Part shown: in pieces, positions 21,385-29,358 of the stretch | Layout of the letters: each line of letters opens with the position of its first letter | How positions within the stretch are numbered: the stretch's first letter is position 1 | NCBI RefSeq assembly: GCF_018837975.1 | Contig: NZ_JAGSOY010000040.1 | Span: 1-43,981 of the forward strand | DNA length: 43,981 nucleotides | DNA from: Zooshikella harenae | Lineage (GTDB): Bacteria; Pseudomonadota; Gammaproteobacteria; Pseudomonadales; Zooshikellaceae | Direction of reading: 5' to 3' | Program-made: the position numbers and the translations under genes | The notes under the pieces: model-generated | What the model was told of the DNA's origin: nothing | Databases searched by the model: none | The model's input: only the letters and a program-made list of their open reading frames with translations

Positions 21385-22006
21385 AATCAGCGATATCCAG
21401 TTTTTTAATGAAACCATCTGGCACATTTAGTTGGTGGTGTGTTGTTAATATGATAGATCGACCCTGACTAGCCTGTTCTGCTAGCAAAGCTTCAAGATGG
21501 TGAACCCCATTCTGGTCTATTGCCGTAAAAGGTTCATCCAAAATCCATAGTGCCTGATGACTTAGGTAAAGTTGGGCTAGTGCAACCCGTCGCTGCTGAC
21601 CCGCCGATAAACTATAACAAGGAACATCTTCATAACCGTATAGGTCTACCGCAGTAAGCGCATTTTCTATCGCTTGCTCAGATAATGATTGATACCACCC
21701 TTGAAGCCAACGCAAATTCTCAATAGGCGTCAGAGGGCCTTTAATACCTGGAGAGTGCCCAAGATACAACTGTTGCTGTCTGTACTCAGGTAATACACGT
21801 TGTATCAACTCACCTGCAAACTTAATCTCACCTTCATAATCTTCTGTAAGCGTAGCCAAAATGCGTAGTAAAGAAGTTTTACCACTCCCATTTGCACCTG
21901 TTACTTGAAGAATCTCTCCGGAGTTAAGCGTAAAGCTCAGTCCATGAAATAACAGACGTTCATCACGCTCACATACTAACTGGTTGACGCTTAAAAACTC
22001 AGTCAC
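21374..22006 (-). CDS. ccmA: haem exporter ATP-binding protein CcmA
   Basis: ATPase of the CcmABCD complex, which uses ATP hydrolysis to release haem-loaded CcmE. The 210 residues have Walker A G-A-N-G-S-G-K-T (37-44), an ABC signature in the form L-S-A-G-Q-Q-R-R (the second G replaced by A, as is common in CcmA), Walker B L-W-I-L-D-E-P-F and the switch His in TTHH. It is the first large gene of the ccm operon. The C terminus overlaps ccmB. Confidence 0.96.
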   Translation of the reverse strand: MTEFLSVNQLVCERDERLLFHGLSFTLNSGEILQVTGANGSGKTSLLRILATLTEDYEGEIKFAGELIQRVLPEYRQQQLYLGHSPGIKGPLTPIENLRWLQGWYQSLSEQAIENALTAVDLYGYEDVPCYSLSAGQQRRVALAQLYLSHQALWILDEPFTAIDQNGVHHLEALLAEQASQGRSIILTTHHQLNVPDGFIKKLDIADYGE

Positions 22007-22046
22007 GACAGGTTAACCATCTCAGCTAAAATTACCCTAGCGCAGG

Positions 22047-22169
22047 CTAAGGTACGCTTATCTCAATGTCTTCTACCCCCTCTTCTCTGAAGGTACAGTT
22101 TCTCAGACCTACGCAAATAGTCATCTCATTCGCAGAGATAGAAGACTTGATATGTTTTTTGATAGTCAT
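22047..22169 (-). CDS. possible 40-aa small protein upstream of ccmA
   Basis: An open frame from ATG 22167-22169 to TAG 22047-22049, starting MTIKKHIKSSISANEM and ending EDIEISVP. It lies inside the predicted leader of the ccm transcript, 40 bp before ccmA. The composition is protein-like (mixed charged and aliphatic residues, two Cys) and the frame is free of rare-codon runs. The ribosome site is weak (AGGG 4 nt from the ATG, formed by a CACCCTAGGGTG palindrome). I do not recognise it; it may be chance. Confidence 0.3.
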   Translation of the reverse strand: MTIKKHIKSSISANEMTICVGLRNCTFREEGVEDIEISVP

Positions 22170-22223
22170 GGCACCCTAGGGTGTACAACACATAACGCAC
22201 AATGACGATGTAAATTGCTCGCT

Positions 22224-22251
22224 ATTATACCGATCTGATGTAGATTGCAAA
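22224..22251 (-). promoter_or_regulatory. predicted promoter of the ccm operon
   Basis: On the minus strand TTTGCA (22246-22251), a 16-nt spacer and a perfect TATAAT (22224-22229). Transcription would start near 22217, giving about 210 nt of leader before ccmA that includes the small ORF at 22047-22169. Confidence 0.45.
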
Positions 22252-22549
22252 TATTTGACATATATTTACGCTTTATTTACGGACACAAGCAAAAAAATAA
22301 CTGTTATTTTTACGGGAAAATTGATTATTTTATGCAAGATCAATGTTATATCCACAACGAATGGTTTATAAGGGCAGCCGTCAAGCGATGAAGCCCCAGA
22401 AACTTATATACAAAAATCATGCATGAAGGATATAAGGTTCTACAACCTAATCAAGTGCTTCTAGTGCTCAGTGTATTCACCCACTAACGACAGAGAACAT
22501 GTCAATGTTCTCAGCTACCTCACTGACTCTAAAAAACACAGGATCAACC
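22252..22549. other. divergent regulatory region ccm / trkH
   Basis: AT-rich region between the minus-strand ccm operon and plus-strand trkH. It contains a TTGACA (22255-22260) on the plus strand without a good -10 partner at the standard distance. The trkH promoter and any KdpE-like binding site should be here, but I could not define them. Confidence 0.35.
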
Positions 22550-23992
22550 ATGTCATTTGCCAAGCCTGTTATTCGTATCATTGGTATTGTTCTGCTGTTA
22601 CTTGCAGCCTTAATGCTAATGCCCATAGTCCTTCTAGCGGGAAGCCAGGACTGGAAGGTATTTGTTATGTGTTCAGCGATTACAGCAGGCTGTGGCATTC
22701 TTGCGATAGGCGTTTGTCGAACCCCAATTAATCGTCTTAATCCAAACCAACTCTTCCTGCTAACGGTTTTTAGCTGGGTTGTGGTCAGCTCATTTGCTTC
22801 CCTGCCGCTTATTTTGGTAAAGCAGGGGCTAAGTGTAACGGATGCGATTTTTGAAACGATATCAGGTATTACCACCACAGGCTCAACCGTCATCAGCGGC
22901 TTAGAACATTTACCACGAGATATTTTGCTGTGGCGGTCCATTCTGCAATGGCTGGGTGGGATTGGCATTATTGGTATGGCGGTAGCCATCTTACCTTTTC
23001 TGCGTGTCGGGGGCATGCGGCTATTCCAAACAGAGTCTTCTGACTGGTCAGATAAAGCCCTACCCCAGTTTCGTGAGGTCGCAAAAACCATTGTATTACT
23101 GTATTTAACCCTCACAGTTGTCTGCGTTCTCTGTTATCGATTGGCAGGCATGGACTGGTTTAATGCCTTGAATCACTCAATGACTACAATCTCTACAGGT
23201 GGTTTCTCAACCTCAGACCAGTCTATGGGGCAGTTTGCAACCCCAATCATTTTATGGATAAGCACATTGTTTATGGCATGTGCTGCTTTACCTTTTACAA
23301 TATTGGTAAGATTTTGGCATAGTCATGACTTTCGTTTACTTAATGACCAGCAAATAAAAGGCTTAATTATCTCGTTTGCTGTTCCATCAGTCATGTTAGC
23401 TATTTTTTTGGCTCAACAAACCGACACCAGCTTTGTCCAAGCGATTACTGTTACTACCTTTAATGTCGTATCGATCATTACCACAACAGGTTATGCCTCA
23501 ACGGACTATACCCTTTGGGGTGAGTTTCCTATTGCTGTTTTCTTTATTATTACATTCATTGGCGGATGTTCTGGCTCTACCAGTGGTGGCATAAAAATAT
23601 TTCGTTTTCAAATCTCCTGGTGCTTAGTTCGTGAGCAATTACGCAAGCTTGTACATCCTTATGCTATCGTCAGTCGACGCTACAATAATCGCAAGCTAAG
23701 CGATGACATTATTGCCTCAGCGGTAGCCTTTGCCTTTATCTTTTTCTTATCACTTGCTGTATTTACTATTTTATTGTGCTTATTAGGCGTTGATTTACTA
23801 ACCAGCCTAACGGGTGTTATCACTGCTCTGGCGAATGTAGGCCCAGGACTAGGTGATACTATTGGACCTGCAGGCAATTTTTCCAGCTTACCTGCAGGTG
23901 CTAAATGGCTACTAGCCATAGCAATGATTCTTGGACGCCTGGAGCTGTTGAGCGTACTAGTGGTATTCTCTCGTGATTTCTGGCGTCGCTAA
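22550..23992 (+). CDS. trkH: TrkH-family potassium uptake protein
   Basis: Inner-membrane K+ translocating subunit. The frame is open from 22499, but I take the ATG at 22550 (MSFAKPVIRI), with AGGA 6 nt upstream, giving 480 residues, the normal TrkH length. Four pore-loop repeats are visible, each with its filter glycine: T-T-T-G-S-T-V, S-T-G-G-F-S, T-T-T-G-Y-A and A-N-V-G-P-G. Between 40 and 470 there are about ten to twelve membrane helices. The C terminus has the usual helix with RLELLSVLVVFSRDFWR. TrkH normally needs a TrkA-type NAD-binding gating protein, which is not in this window. It is coupled to the histidine kinase gene by a TAATG overlap. Confidence 0.95.
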   Translation: MSFAKPVIRIIGIVLLLLAALMLMPIVLLAGSQDWKVFVMCSAITAGCGILAIGVCRTPINRLNPNQLFLLTVFSWVVVSSFASLPLILVKQGLSVTDAIFETISGITTTGSTVISGLEHLPRDILLWRSILQWLGGIGIIGMAVAILPFLRVGGMRLFQTESSDWSDKALPQFREVAKTIVLLYLTLTVVCVLCYRLAGMDWFNALNHSMTTISTGGFSTSDQSMGQFATPIILWISTLFMACAALPFTILVRFWHSHDFRLLNDQQIKGLIISFAVPSVMLAIFLAQQTDTSFVQAITVTTFNVVSIITTTGYASTDYTLWGEFPIAVFFIITFIGGCSGSTSGGIKIFRFQISWCLVREQLRKLVHPYAIVSRRYNNRKLSDDIIASAVAFAFIFFLSLAVFTILLCLLGVDLLTSLTGVITALANVGPGLGDTIGPAGNFSSLPAGAKWLLAIAMILGRLELLSVLVVFSRDFWRR

Positions 23993-25506
23993 TGATGAAT
24001 CTGTTTCCACCTCAGTGGCTTAACCACCCTTATTGGTTAGCATTAGCCACCCCCATTTTAGCCACACTGTTGGCGACGGTTGTAGCAAACTATTTGCCTA
24101 TTGCGAATGTGTCGCTCATATACTTAACGGCGGTGTTACTCACGGCTCTCCATACCCACACCACACCTGCAATTTTGTGTGCACTCATAAGCTTCTTGAC
24201 GTATAACTTCTTTTTTATGAGTCCACGCTTTACCTTAGAGATGATCCATCAAGAAGAAATTCTGACAGTCAGTTTTTTTCTATTTATTGCACTCGTCGTT
24301 GGTCGAATTGGTGGACGCCTACGGCAGCAAATGTTGCTACTACACAGCAATGATAAAATGCTGCATCACCAACTCCAGCTTGCCCAACACTTGTCGTCTT
24401 GCCTATCCCAACAAGCGGTTCTTGATACTTTATGTCAACATATTAACCAGGTACTACACGTCAACTGTCAACATTATTCACCAGACAGCCCACCTTCTTT
24501 GGGGCCAGCAGCAAAGAATGCTTTTCAAAATGCCACCGAACACGCTCAGCCTTGTGGTGCTGGTGCTTCTAGTTTCAGCCAAAGCCCGCATCTTTTTTTT
24601 CCAATACAAGTGGATAGCGTGATTGCTGTACTCATGATCTCAGCAAAAACAGATTCATCACCCTTTCCCCCGACCACTATTCTCATCCACACTTTTGTTC
24701 AACAAGCAGAACAGGCACTTCGCCAGTGCAATTTGATGAATAGCCTGCAGCAAGAAAAAATGAACAAAGAGCGAGAGATGTTACGTTCAGCGCTACTGTC
24801 TTCTGTGTCTCATGATTTACGTACCCCACTTGCAACCATGATTGGTTCCGTAAGCACGTTACAAGCCTTTCACCAGCAACTCAGTGTTGATGACCAGCAA
24901 GAACTCCTGACTGCAATTCTAGAAGAAGCTAAACGGTTAAACCGTTATGTTCAGAATTTATTAGATATGACCAGAATTGGACATGGTGAACTTAAGCTGG
25001 AAAGAGACTGGGTCACCATAGAAGATATCATTAATGTCACGCTAAAACGGACCAAACCACTCTTACATCAACAACAAATCCATGTCACAGGAATTCAGCC
25101 AACACCACTGCTTTATATTCACCCCGCCTTGATTGAACAGGCACTATTTAATGTGGTTGAAAATGCTATTAAATTCACTCCAGAGGGTGGTGCAATTGAA
25201 CTGCAAACAGCATTGCAAGAAAACACGTTAATACTGCGCGTAATCGATGAAGGACCTGGCATTCCTCAGGATGAACGAGAGCAAATTTTCGATATGTTTT
25301 ATACCGTGAGTAGAGGTGATCGTAAACCACATGGCACGGGTTTAGGCCTAGCGATTAGTCAAAGTATTCTGCGAGCCCATGGTGGCTTTATTGATGTCAC
25401 TGATCCCCTCTCCCCTCACAATGGTGCAGCCTTTGTATTCCATATCCCACTCCCCACTCAACAACCTACAGAGGAGCCTGTCGATGGCGCGGATTCTGAT
25501 CATTGA
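23992..25506 (+). CDS. KdpD-like sensor histidine kinase lacking the KdpD N-terminal domain
   Basis: A 504-residue membrane kinase matching only the C-terminal half of KdpD. It has a four-helix DUF4118-type segment (about 13-106), with the S-L-I-Y-L and N-F-F-F-x-x-P motifs, and a GAF-like region (about 130-245). The HisKA box is S-S-V-S-H-D-L-R-T-P-L with His 274. The ATPase has N box N-V-V-E-N-A-I-K-F-T, G1 D-E-G-P-G-I and G2 H-G-T-G-L-G-L-A. Full KdpD (about 890 aa) has an extra N-terminal ATP-binding and USP part that is absent here. It starts at ATG 23992 (or 23995), overlapping the trkH stop, and overlaps the regulator by 23 nt. No kdpFABC is nearby, so the probable target is trkH. Confidence 0.92.
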   Translation: MMNLFPPQWLNHPYWLALATPILATLLATVVANYLPIANVSLIYLTAVLLTALHTHTTPAILCALISFLTYNFFFMSPRFTLEMIHQEEILTVSFFLFIALVVGRIGGRLRQQMLLLHSNDKMLHHQLQLAQHLSSCLSQQAVLDTLCQHINQVLHVNCQHYSPDSPPSLGPAAKNAFQNATEHAQPCGAGASSFSQSPHLFFPIQVDSVIAVLMISAKTDSSPFPPTTILIHTFVQQAEQALRQCNLMNSLQQEKMNKEREMLRSALLSSVSHDLRTPLATMIGSVSTLQAFHQQLSVDDQQELLTAILEEAKRLNRYVQNLLDMTRIGHGELKLERDWVTIEDIINVTLKRTKPLLHQQQIHVTGIQPTPLLYIHPALIEQALFNVVENAIKFTPEGGAIELQTALQENTLILRVIDEGPGIPQDEREQIFDMFYTVSRGDRKPHGTGLGLAISQSILRAHGGFIDVTDPLSPHNGAAFVFHIPLPTQQPTEEPVDGADSDH

Positions 25507-26194
25507 TGACGAGCCTCAGATACGCCGTTTTTTGCGCATCAGCCTGCAGTCTCAGCAATATGAAATTGTTGAGGCTGAAAATGGACAGCAAGGCATTAAT
25601 CTAACTGCAACAGAGCAACCCGATTTAATCGTACTTGATTTAGGCTTGCCTGACATGGATGGACAAATGGTCCTTCAGGAAATACGACAGTTTGCTCAAC
25701 AGCCTATTTTGGTACTTTCTGTAAGGAACCAAGAGCATGAAAAAGTCATGGCCTTTGATCATGGTGGGAATGATTATGTAGAAAAACCCTTTGGCATTAA
25801 AGAGTTCTTAGCCCGCGTAAGAAACCTACTGCAATGTTTTGCCAACGTATCAACCCCCACTGTTGAGCATCAGCAACAAGGCCTATACATTAATTTTGCC
25901 TCAAGAAAAGTGCTGGTTAATGACCAACCTGTTCACTTATCTAAAAAAGAGTTTGCATTACTACAAACACTCCTTAATCACCAAGGGCGTCTGGTTACCC
26001 AACAGTATTTACTTAAAGAACTATGGGGAGAACATCATATTCATGATACGCATTATTTACGTATTTTTATCGCTCGGCTCAGACAAAAGCTGCAAGATAA
26101 CCCCATAGAGCCACGCTTTATTGAAACTGAGCCAGGGATTGGGTATCGCTTTATTGGAAAGGACTCAGAAAGTGAACTGTCAGCTAACCGCTAA
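25484..26194 (+). CDS. KdpE-like response regulator (OmpR/PhoB type)
   Basis: A 236-residue regulator. The start is ATG 25484 (MARILIIDDEPQIRRFLR), with GAGGAG 7 nt upstream; the frame is open further back, but only as a shadow of the kinase gene. The receiver domain has acidic pocket D-D-E, phospho-acceptor Asp 52 in V-L-D-L-G-L-P-D-M-D-G, and Lys in V-E-K-P-F-G. The C-terminal winged helix has L-S-K-K-E-F-A-L-L-Q-T-L and the L-R-I-F-I-A-R-L-R-Q-K-L recognition helix, ending G-I-G-Y-R-F. This matches KdpE. It forms an operon with trkH and the kinase. Confidence 0.94.
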   Translation: MARILIIDDEPQIRRFLRISLQSQQYEIVEAENGQQGINLTATEQPDLIVLDLGLPDMDGQMVLQEIRQFAQQPILVLSVRNQEHEKVMAFDHGGNDYVEKPFGIKEFLARVRNLLQCFANVSTPTVEHQQQGLYINFASRKVLVNDQPVHLSKKEFALLQTLLNHQGRLVTQQYLLKELWGEHHIHDTHYLRIFIARLRQKLQDNPIEPRFIETEPGIGYRFIGKDSESELSANR

Positions 26195-26291
26195 CCTATG
26201 TAGTTCATATCGTTTGGCATGACATTAACAACAAACATCAAATAACCAACATATTAATGTCTGCTATATGTAAGTTACCTGCCACTAATGA

Positions 26292-26594
26292 TCAAAGGTC
26301 AATCACTAATAGCGCTTCTGGCTCATCAGCCAACACGTTACGGATAAATGGCTTAACCTGCTGATGCTCGGGGTGAGTCAAATACACATCACGCGTAGTT
26401 AAATCTTCAAACATCATATAAAAGCCATGGGTATAACCTTGGTGCTTACCTTCAGGACTTGTGTTTTTATTAAACTCAACCTGCTGTAGACCTGGTATTT
26501 TACCAACTAGGCCCTGTAGTGCCGCTTCAAGTTGCCGAAAATCTTCCTCAGTCACTGTGGACTTGCATTTCAACAATACAATATGACAAACCAT
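26292..26594 (-). CDS. Dabb-family (stress-responsive A/B barrel) protein
   Basis: A small, 100-residue cytoplasmic protein with the dimeric alpha/beta barrel pattern. It opens MVCHIVLLKCK, then I-P-G-L-Q-Q-V-E-F-x-x-N, H-G-F-Y-M-M-F-E-D, and Y-x-x-H-P-x-H-Q-x-V-K-P-F near residues 70-85. That His-Pro-x-H segment is the hallmark of the Dabb domain. Function is unknown; family members include stress-induced proteins and some enzymes of polyketide chemistry. It is convergent with the KdpE-like gene and lies downstream of the coiled-coil gene on the same strand. Confidence 0.88.
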   Translation of the reverse strand: MVCHIVLLKCKSTVTEEDFRQLEAALQGLVGKIPGLQQVEFNKNTSPEGKHQGYTHGFYMMFEDLTTRDVYLTHPEHQQVKPFIRNVLADEPEALLVIDL

Positions 26595-26671
26595 ATGGTA
26601 CCCTTATTATCACTTCATCTTACTCATGCAATAACACCATACCACTCCAACCTTGGGTTATCATCGTTTTA

Positions 26672-26878
26672 TTATCTTAATTGAGCATATTCTTGCTTTA
26701 GCTGTTCAGCTTTACGACGCTCAGCACGTGCTTTTTGTTTTAACAAACTTGCCCGTCGATTATCAAAGCGCTGATAAACTGTTATTTCTCGCGCTTGCTG
26801 TTCATATTCCCTGGCTTTACGCTCACATTCTACAATCTGCTGCTTGAGTTTATTCATCCTGATGGTTAACTCTGTCAT
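26672..26878 (-). CDS. small coiled-coil protein, 68 aa (start uncertain)
   Basis: From ATG 26876-26878 the product is MTELTIRMNKLKQQIVECER and onward, a highly charged helix with heptad spacing up to the end (KQEYAQLR). The frame is also open upstream to ATG 26998, overlapping the end of the TetR gene by 8 nt. That extension contains an unusual Cys/His/Tyr-rich stretch. In the adjacent frame the same DNA reads as a membrane helix (T-L-G-I-V-F-V-I-V-F-T-I-V-L-S-A-M) ending in TGA that overlaps the ATG at 26878. An original membrane-helix plus coiled-coil protein broken by a single-base indel is possible. I recognise no family. Confidence 0.5.
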   Translation of the reverse strand: MTELTIRMNKLKQQIVECERKAREYEQQAREITVYQRFDNRRASLLKQKARAERRKAEQLKQEYAQLR

Positions 26879-26990
26879 GTCAGCCGTCTGTCCTTTTTTT
26901 CGCAAATAGTCTGCTCGATGCCTATCTCCATGGCAGATAACACTATGGTAAAAACAATGACAAAAACAATACCAAGGGTAATACGCTAAC

Positions 26991-27584
26991 CTACCCATTA
27001 GCTGATTGCTCTACCACTAATTGCCGAATTAATAATAGAACCTGACGAAACTGTTGCTTGCTAATTTCAATAGGTACATGTTTTTCGCCCACACAGGTTA
27101 ACATTAGCAGCCAACTAAAACTTTTAGCTAATGTCTGATCGTTAACCAATTGGCTAAACATGTTGTGTAAAAATGCCATTCGCTCCTGATCAACACTATG
27201 CTGATGACTTGCTGCATAACTACAGTGTTGTGCCCAAGCACGTATTGCCATTTCCAACATCAAAGCATCAATTCCCTGGAGCTGTGGTATAATTGTTCCT
27301 ACATCCCGACTACTGGCCATTCCTACTAATACTTCATCTAAACAAGCTAAAGGGGACAAATGACGTTGCTGTAACTCACGGATACTTCGGGTAGCAATAT
27401 GTTCTCGCCAATAACTCAGTAGCTGCTCAGTAAAATCATGGCGACTCTTAAAGTGATGGTAAAACGACCCTTTGGTAACCCCAAGCAACAATAACAAATG
27501 ATCAATGGTTAATTGGTTATGTCCTTTGTTAACCAAAATACGAAACCCTGCGTAGAGCCAATCTTCATGTGTCGCTTTAGTCAT
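26991..27584 (-). CDS. TetR-family transcriptional regulator
   Basis: A 197-residue regulator with an N-terminal TetR helix-turn-helix: L-T-I-D-H-L-L-L-L-L-G-V-T-K-G-S-F-Y-H-H-F (residues about 25-45), followed by K-S-R-H-D-F. The C-terminal part is a helical ligand pocket of no specific recognisable class. It is transcribed away from the RND adaptor and permease genes, with 660 bp between them. This is the usual setting of a local drug-sensing repressor, though the distance is longer than normal. The last bases overlap the upstream extension of the coiled-coil ORF. Confidence 0.9.
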   Translation of the reverse strand: MTKATHEDWLYAGFRILVNKGHNQLTIDHLLLLLGVTKGSFYHHFKSRHDFTEQLLSYWREHIATRSIRELQQRHLSPLACLDEVLVGMASSRDVGTIIPQLQGIDALMLEMAIRAWAQHCSYAASHQHSVDQERMAFLHNMFSQLVNDQTLAKSFSWLLMLTCVGEKHVPIEISKQQFRQVLLLIRQLVVEQSANG

Positions 27585-28246
27585 ACCTTATCTATCCACT
27601 CACCGAAAGATCTTACTATCATGCTGAACTCAGCAAGAATGATTGCATGAAAATAAAAACATACGTTATAGTATGGTAGAAAACCATGCATCATACGCTA
27701 TTTTGACAAAACTTAAACAGAGACCCTTTTTAAGAACATCTGCGCTTATTGAGTATGGTTACTCCCTAAAATGTTATCTGTTCTTTGTCTATCAGCGACT
27801 TAAGCAACTAAGTCTCTAAATCGCTGTCGCGAAGGATAAATAGACTTTGGGACATTTTTGAAACTAACCACACATTGTGAGCTTTTTTCATCTGGCTAAT
27901 GATTAGCCCAATCTGCTTTAGCACGATCTCCTGGTTAACCTCATTAATTGGAGAAAAATACTTTGCGAGAGTGCATAGATAGAGCAACCGACACTAAATA
28001 GTTAATCTTACGTTTATTACTGCTCACAATGACAGAAAAAAATCAACGATGAAGTACACCGACAATCACTTTATAATGGACAATTAGCGCTATTCATTCA
28101 CTCATAAAGCGTACATAACGTTACGTATAATAAAACTGTATACAACATGGGTTATTAAAAACTCCATAAATTTAATATTATTTATAAATGGTATATGCCT
28201 GTTTTCAGGTCATTGAAGTCACTAACACTTAAGCAAGGAATTCTTC
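27585..28246. other. long divergent region tetR / RND operon
   Basis: 660 bp without an ORF I can support. It holds a palindrome CATAC-N6-GTATG at 27660-27675 close to tetR, a hairpin GACTTA/TAAGTC at 27797-27814, and the palindrome and -10 box described separately at 28112-28131. The two palindromes share an ACGTTA core and are both candidate TetR sites. AAGGA lies 7 nt before the adaptor ATG. Confidence 0.4.
28112..28131 (+). promoter_or_regulatory. candidate TetR operator overlapping the RND promoter
   Basis: TACATAACGTTACGTA (28112-28127) is a 16-bp palindrome with one mismatch pair. It runs into a TATAAT (28126-28131) on the plus strand. An operator between -35 and -10 is typical for TetR repression. 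The -35 box is weak, so the promoter itself is tentative. Confidence 0.35.
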
Positions 28247-29344
28247 ATGTTTAAACGCATGATGATTGTCATTATCATATTACTAATTATATTTGGTGCT
28301 ATTTTTGGCCTGAAATACCAGCAAATAACTGAAGGTATGGCAGCATTTGCTAACTATACACCCCCTCCTGTTACTGTCTCTGCAGACAAAGCAAAGTCAC
28401 AAAACTGGCAACCCTATTTAAACTCAATTGGTACACTCACCGCCGTCAATGGTGTAGAGGTAAGTACTGAAGTCGGAGGTACAATTAAAGAAATATTATT
28501 TAAATCAGGGGAAGATGTTTCTCAAGGCCAGATCTTAATCAAAATTGATGATCAAGTTGAGCAGGCAGACTTAAAACGTTTTGAAGCACAATTAAAACTG
28601 GCCAAAATTAATTACGAACGTGATCGGACGCTCCTGGCTAAGCGGGCAATTCCTCAAACTACTTTTGATCGTAGTAAAGCAACCTTAGAAGAAGCCGTTG
28701 CCAGTGTAGAAAGTACTAAAGCAGTTATTGCGAAAAAAACGATTCGTGCACCATTTAATGGAAAAATAGGTATTCGTATGGTCGACTTAGGAGAATATGT
28801 TTCTCCAGGAACACCTATTGCCACCCTTCAGGACACTAATCCTTTATATGTTGATTTCAGTTTACCTGAACAGGATTTCCCTAAATTAGCAACTAATCAA
28901 ACAGTTGAATTTACGGTTGAAGCACATAATAAAGATGTCTTCCGGGGGAAATTAATTGCAGTTAACTCAAAGGTTAATGAAGAAACACGCAATCTGTTAG
29001 TTCGTGCCAGTGTCAGTAATGAACACGATAAACTCTTACCTGGTATGTTTGCTAATTTACGTGTTTTATTACCTACGACCAAATCTGTCATCACAGTTCC
29101 TCTCACCGCTATTACCTACAGTTTATATGGCGACTCAGTATTTTTAATTAAAGAGGATGGAAAAGCTGAAGATGGTAATCCCTTACTCACTGTCACACGC
29201 CATTATGTCAAAACAGGTGAAGAACGAAATGGTGATGTGGCCATCCTTAGTGGTCTGGAAGCTGGAGCTCAGGTGGTCACCTCTGGACAATTAAAGCTCA
29301 ATAATGGTACCCGCATCATTATCAATAATGATGTTGAGTTGTAG
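28247..29344 (+). CDS. RND efflux periplasmic adaptor subunit (MFP)
   Basis: Membrane fusion protein linking the inner-membrane pump to an outer-membrane channel. 365 residues with an N-terminal membrane anchor (about 5-22). It has the adaptor pattern: S-I-G-T-L-T-A-V-N-G-V-E-V-S-T-E-V-G-G lipoyl half, a helical hairpin around 105-165 (RFEAQLKLAKINYERDRTLL), then T-I-R-A-P-F-N-G-K-I-G-I-R, the second lipoyl half, a beta barrel and the membrane-proximal domain (L-P-G-M-F-A-N-L-R-V). It resembles MexH/VexC-type adaptors. It ends 14 nt before the permease. No outer-membrane channel gene is linked, so a TolC-type partner elsewhere is expected. Confidence 0.93.
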   Translation: MFKRMMIVIIILLIIFGAIFGLKYQQITEGMAAFANYTPPPVTVSADKAKSQNWQPYLNSIGTLTAVNGVEVSTEVGGTIKEILFKSGEDVSQGQILIKIDDQVEQADLKRFEAQLKLAKINYERDRTLLAKRAIPQTTFDRSKATLEEAVASVESTKAVIAKKTIRAPFNGKIGIRMVDLGEYVSPGTPIATLQDTNPLYVDFSLPEQDFPKLATNQTVEFTVEAHNKDVFRGKLIAVNSKVNEETRNLLVRASVSNEHDKLLPGMFANLRVLLPTTKSVITVPLTAITYSLYGDSVFLIKEDGKAEDGNPLLTVTRHYVKTGEERNGDVAILSGLEAGAQVVTSGQLKLNNGTRIIINNDVEL

Positions 29345-29358
29345 GCAGGAGCTACACC

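Noticed and set aside
28897-29106. Antisense ORFs inside the RND adaptor and permease genes
   Set aside because: They have no motif and no ribosome site, and the sense genes are fully accounted for.
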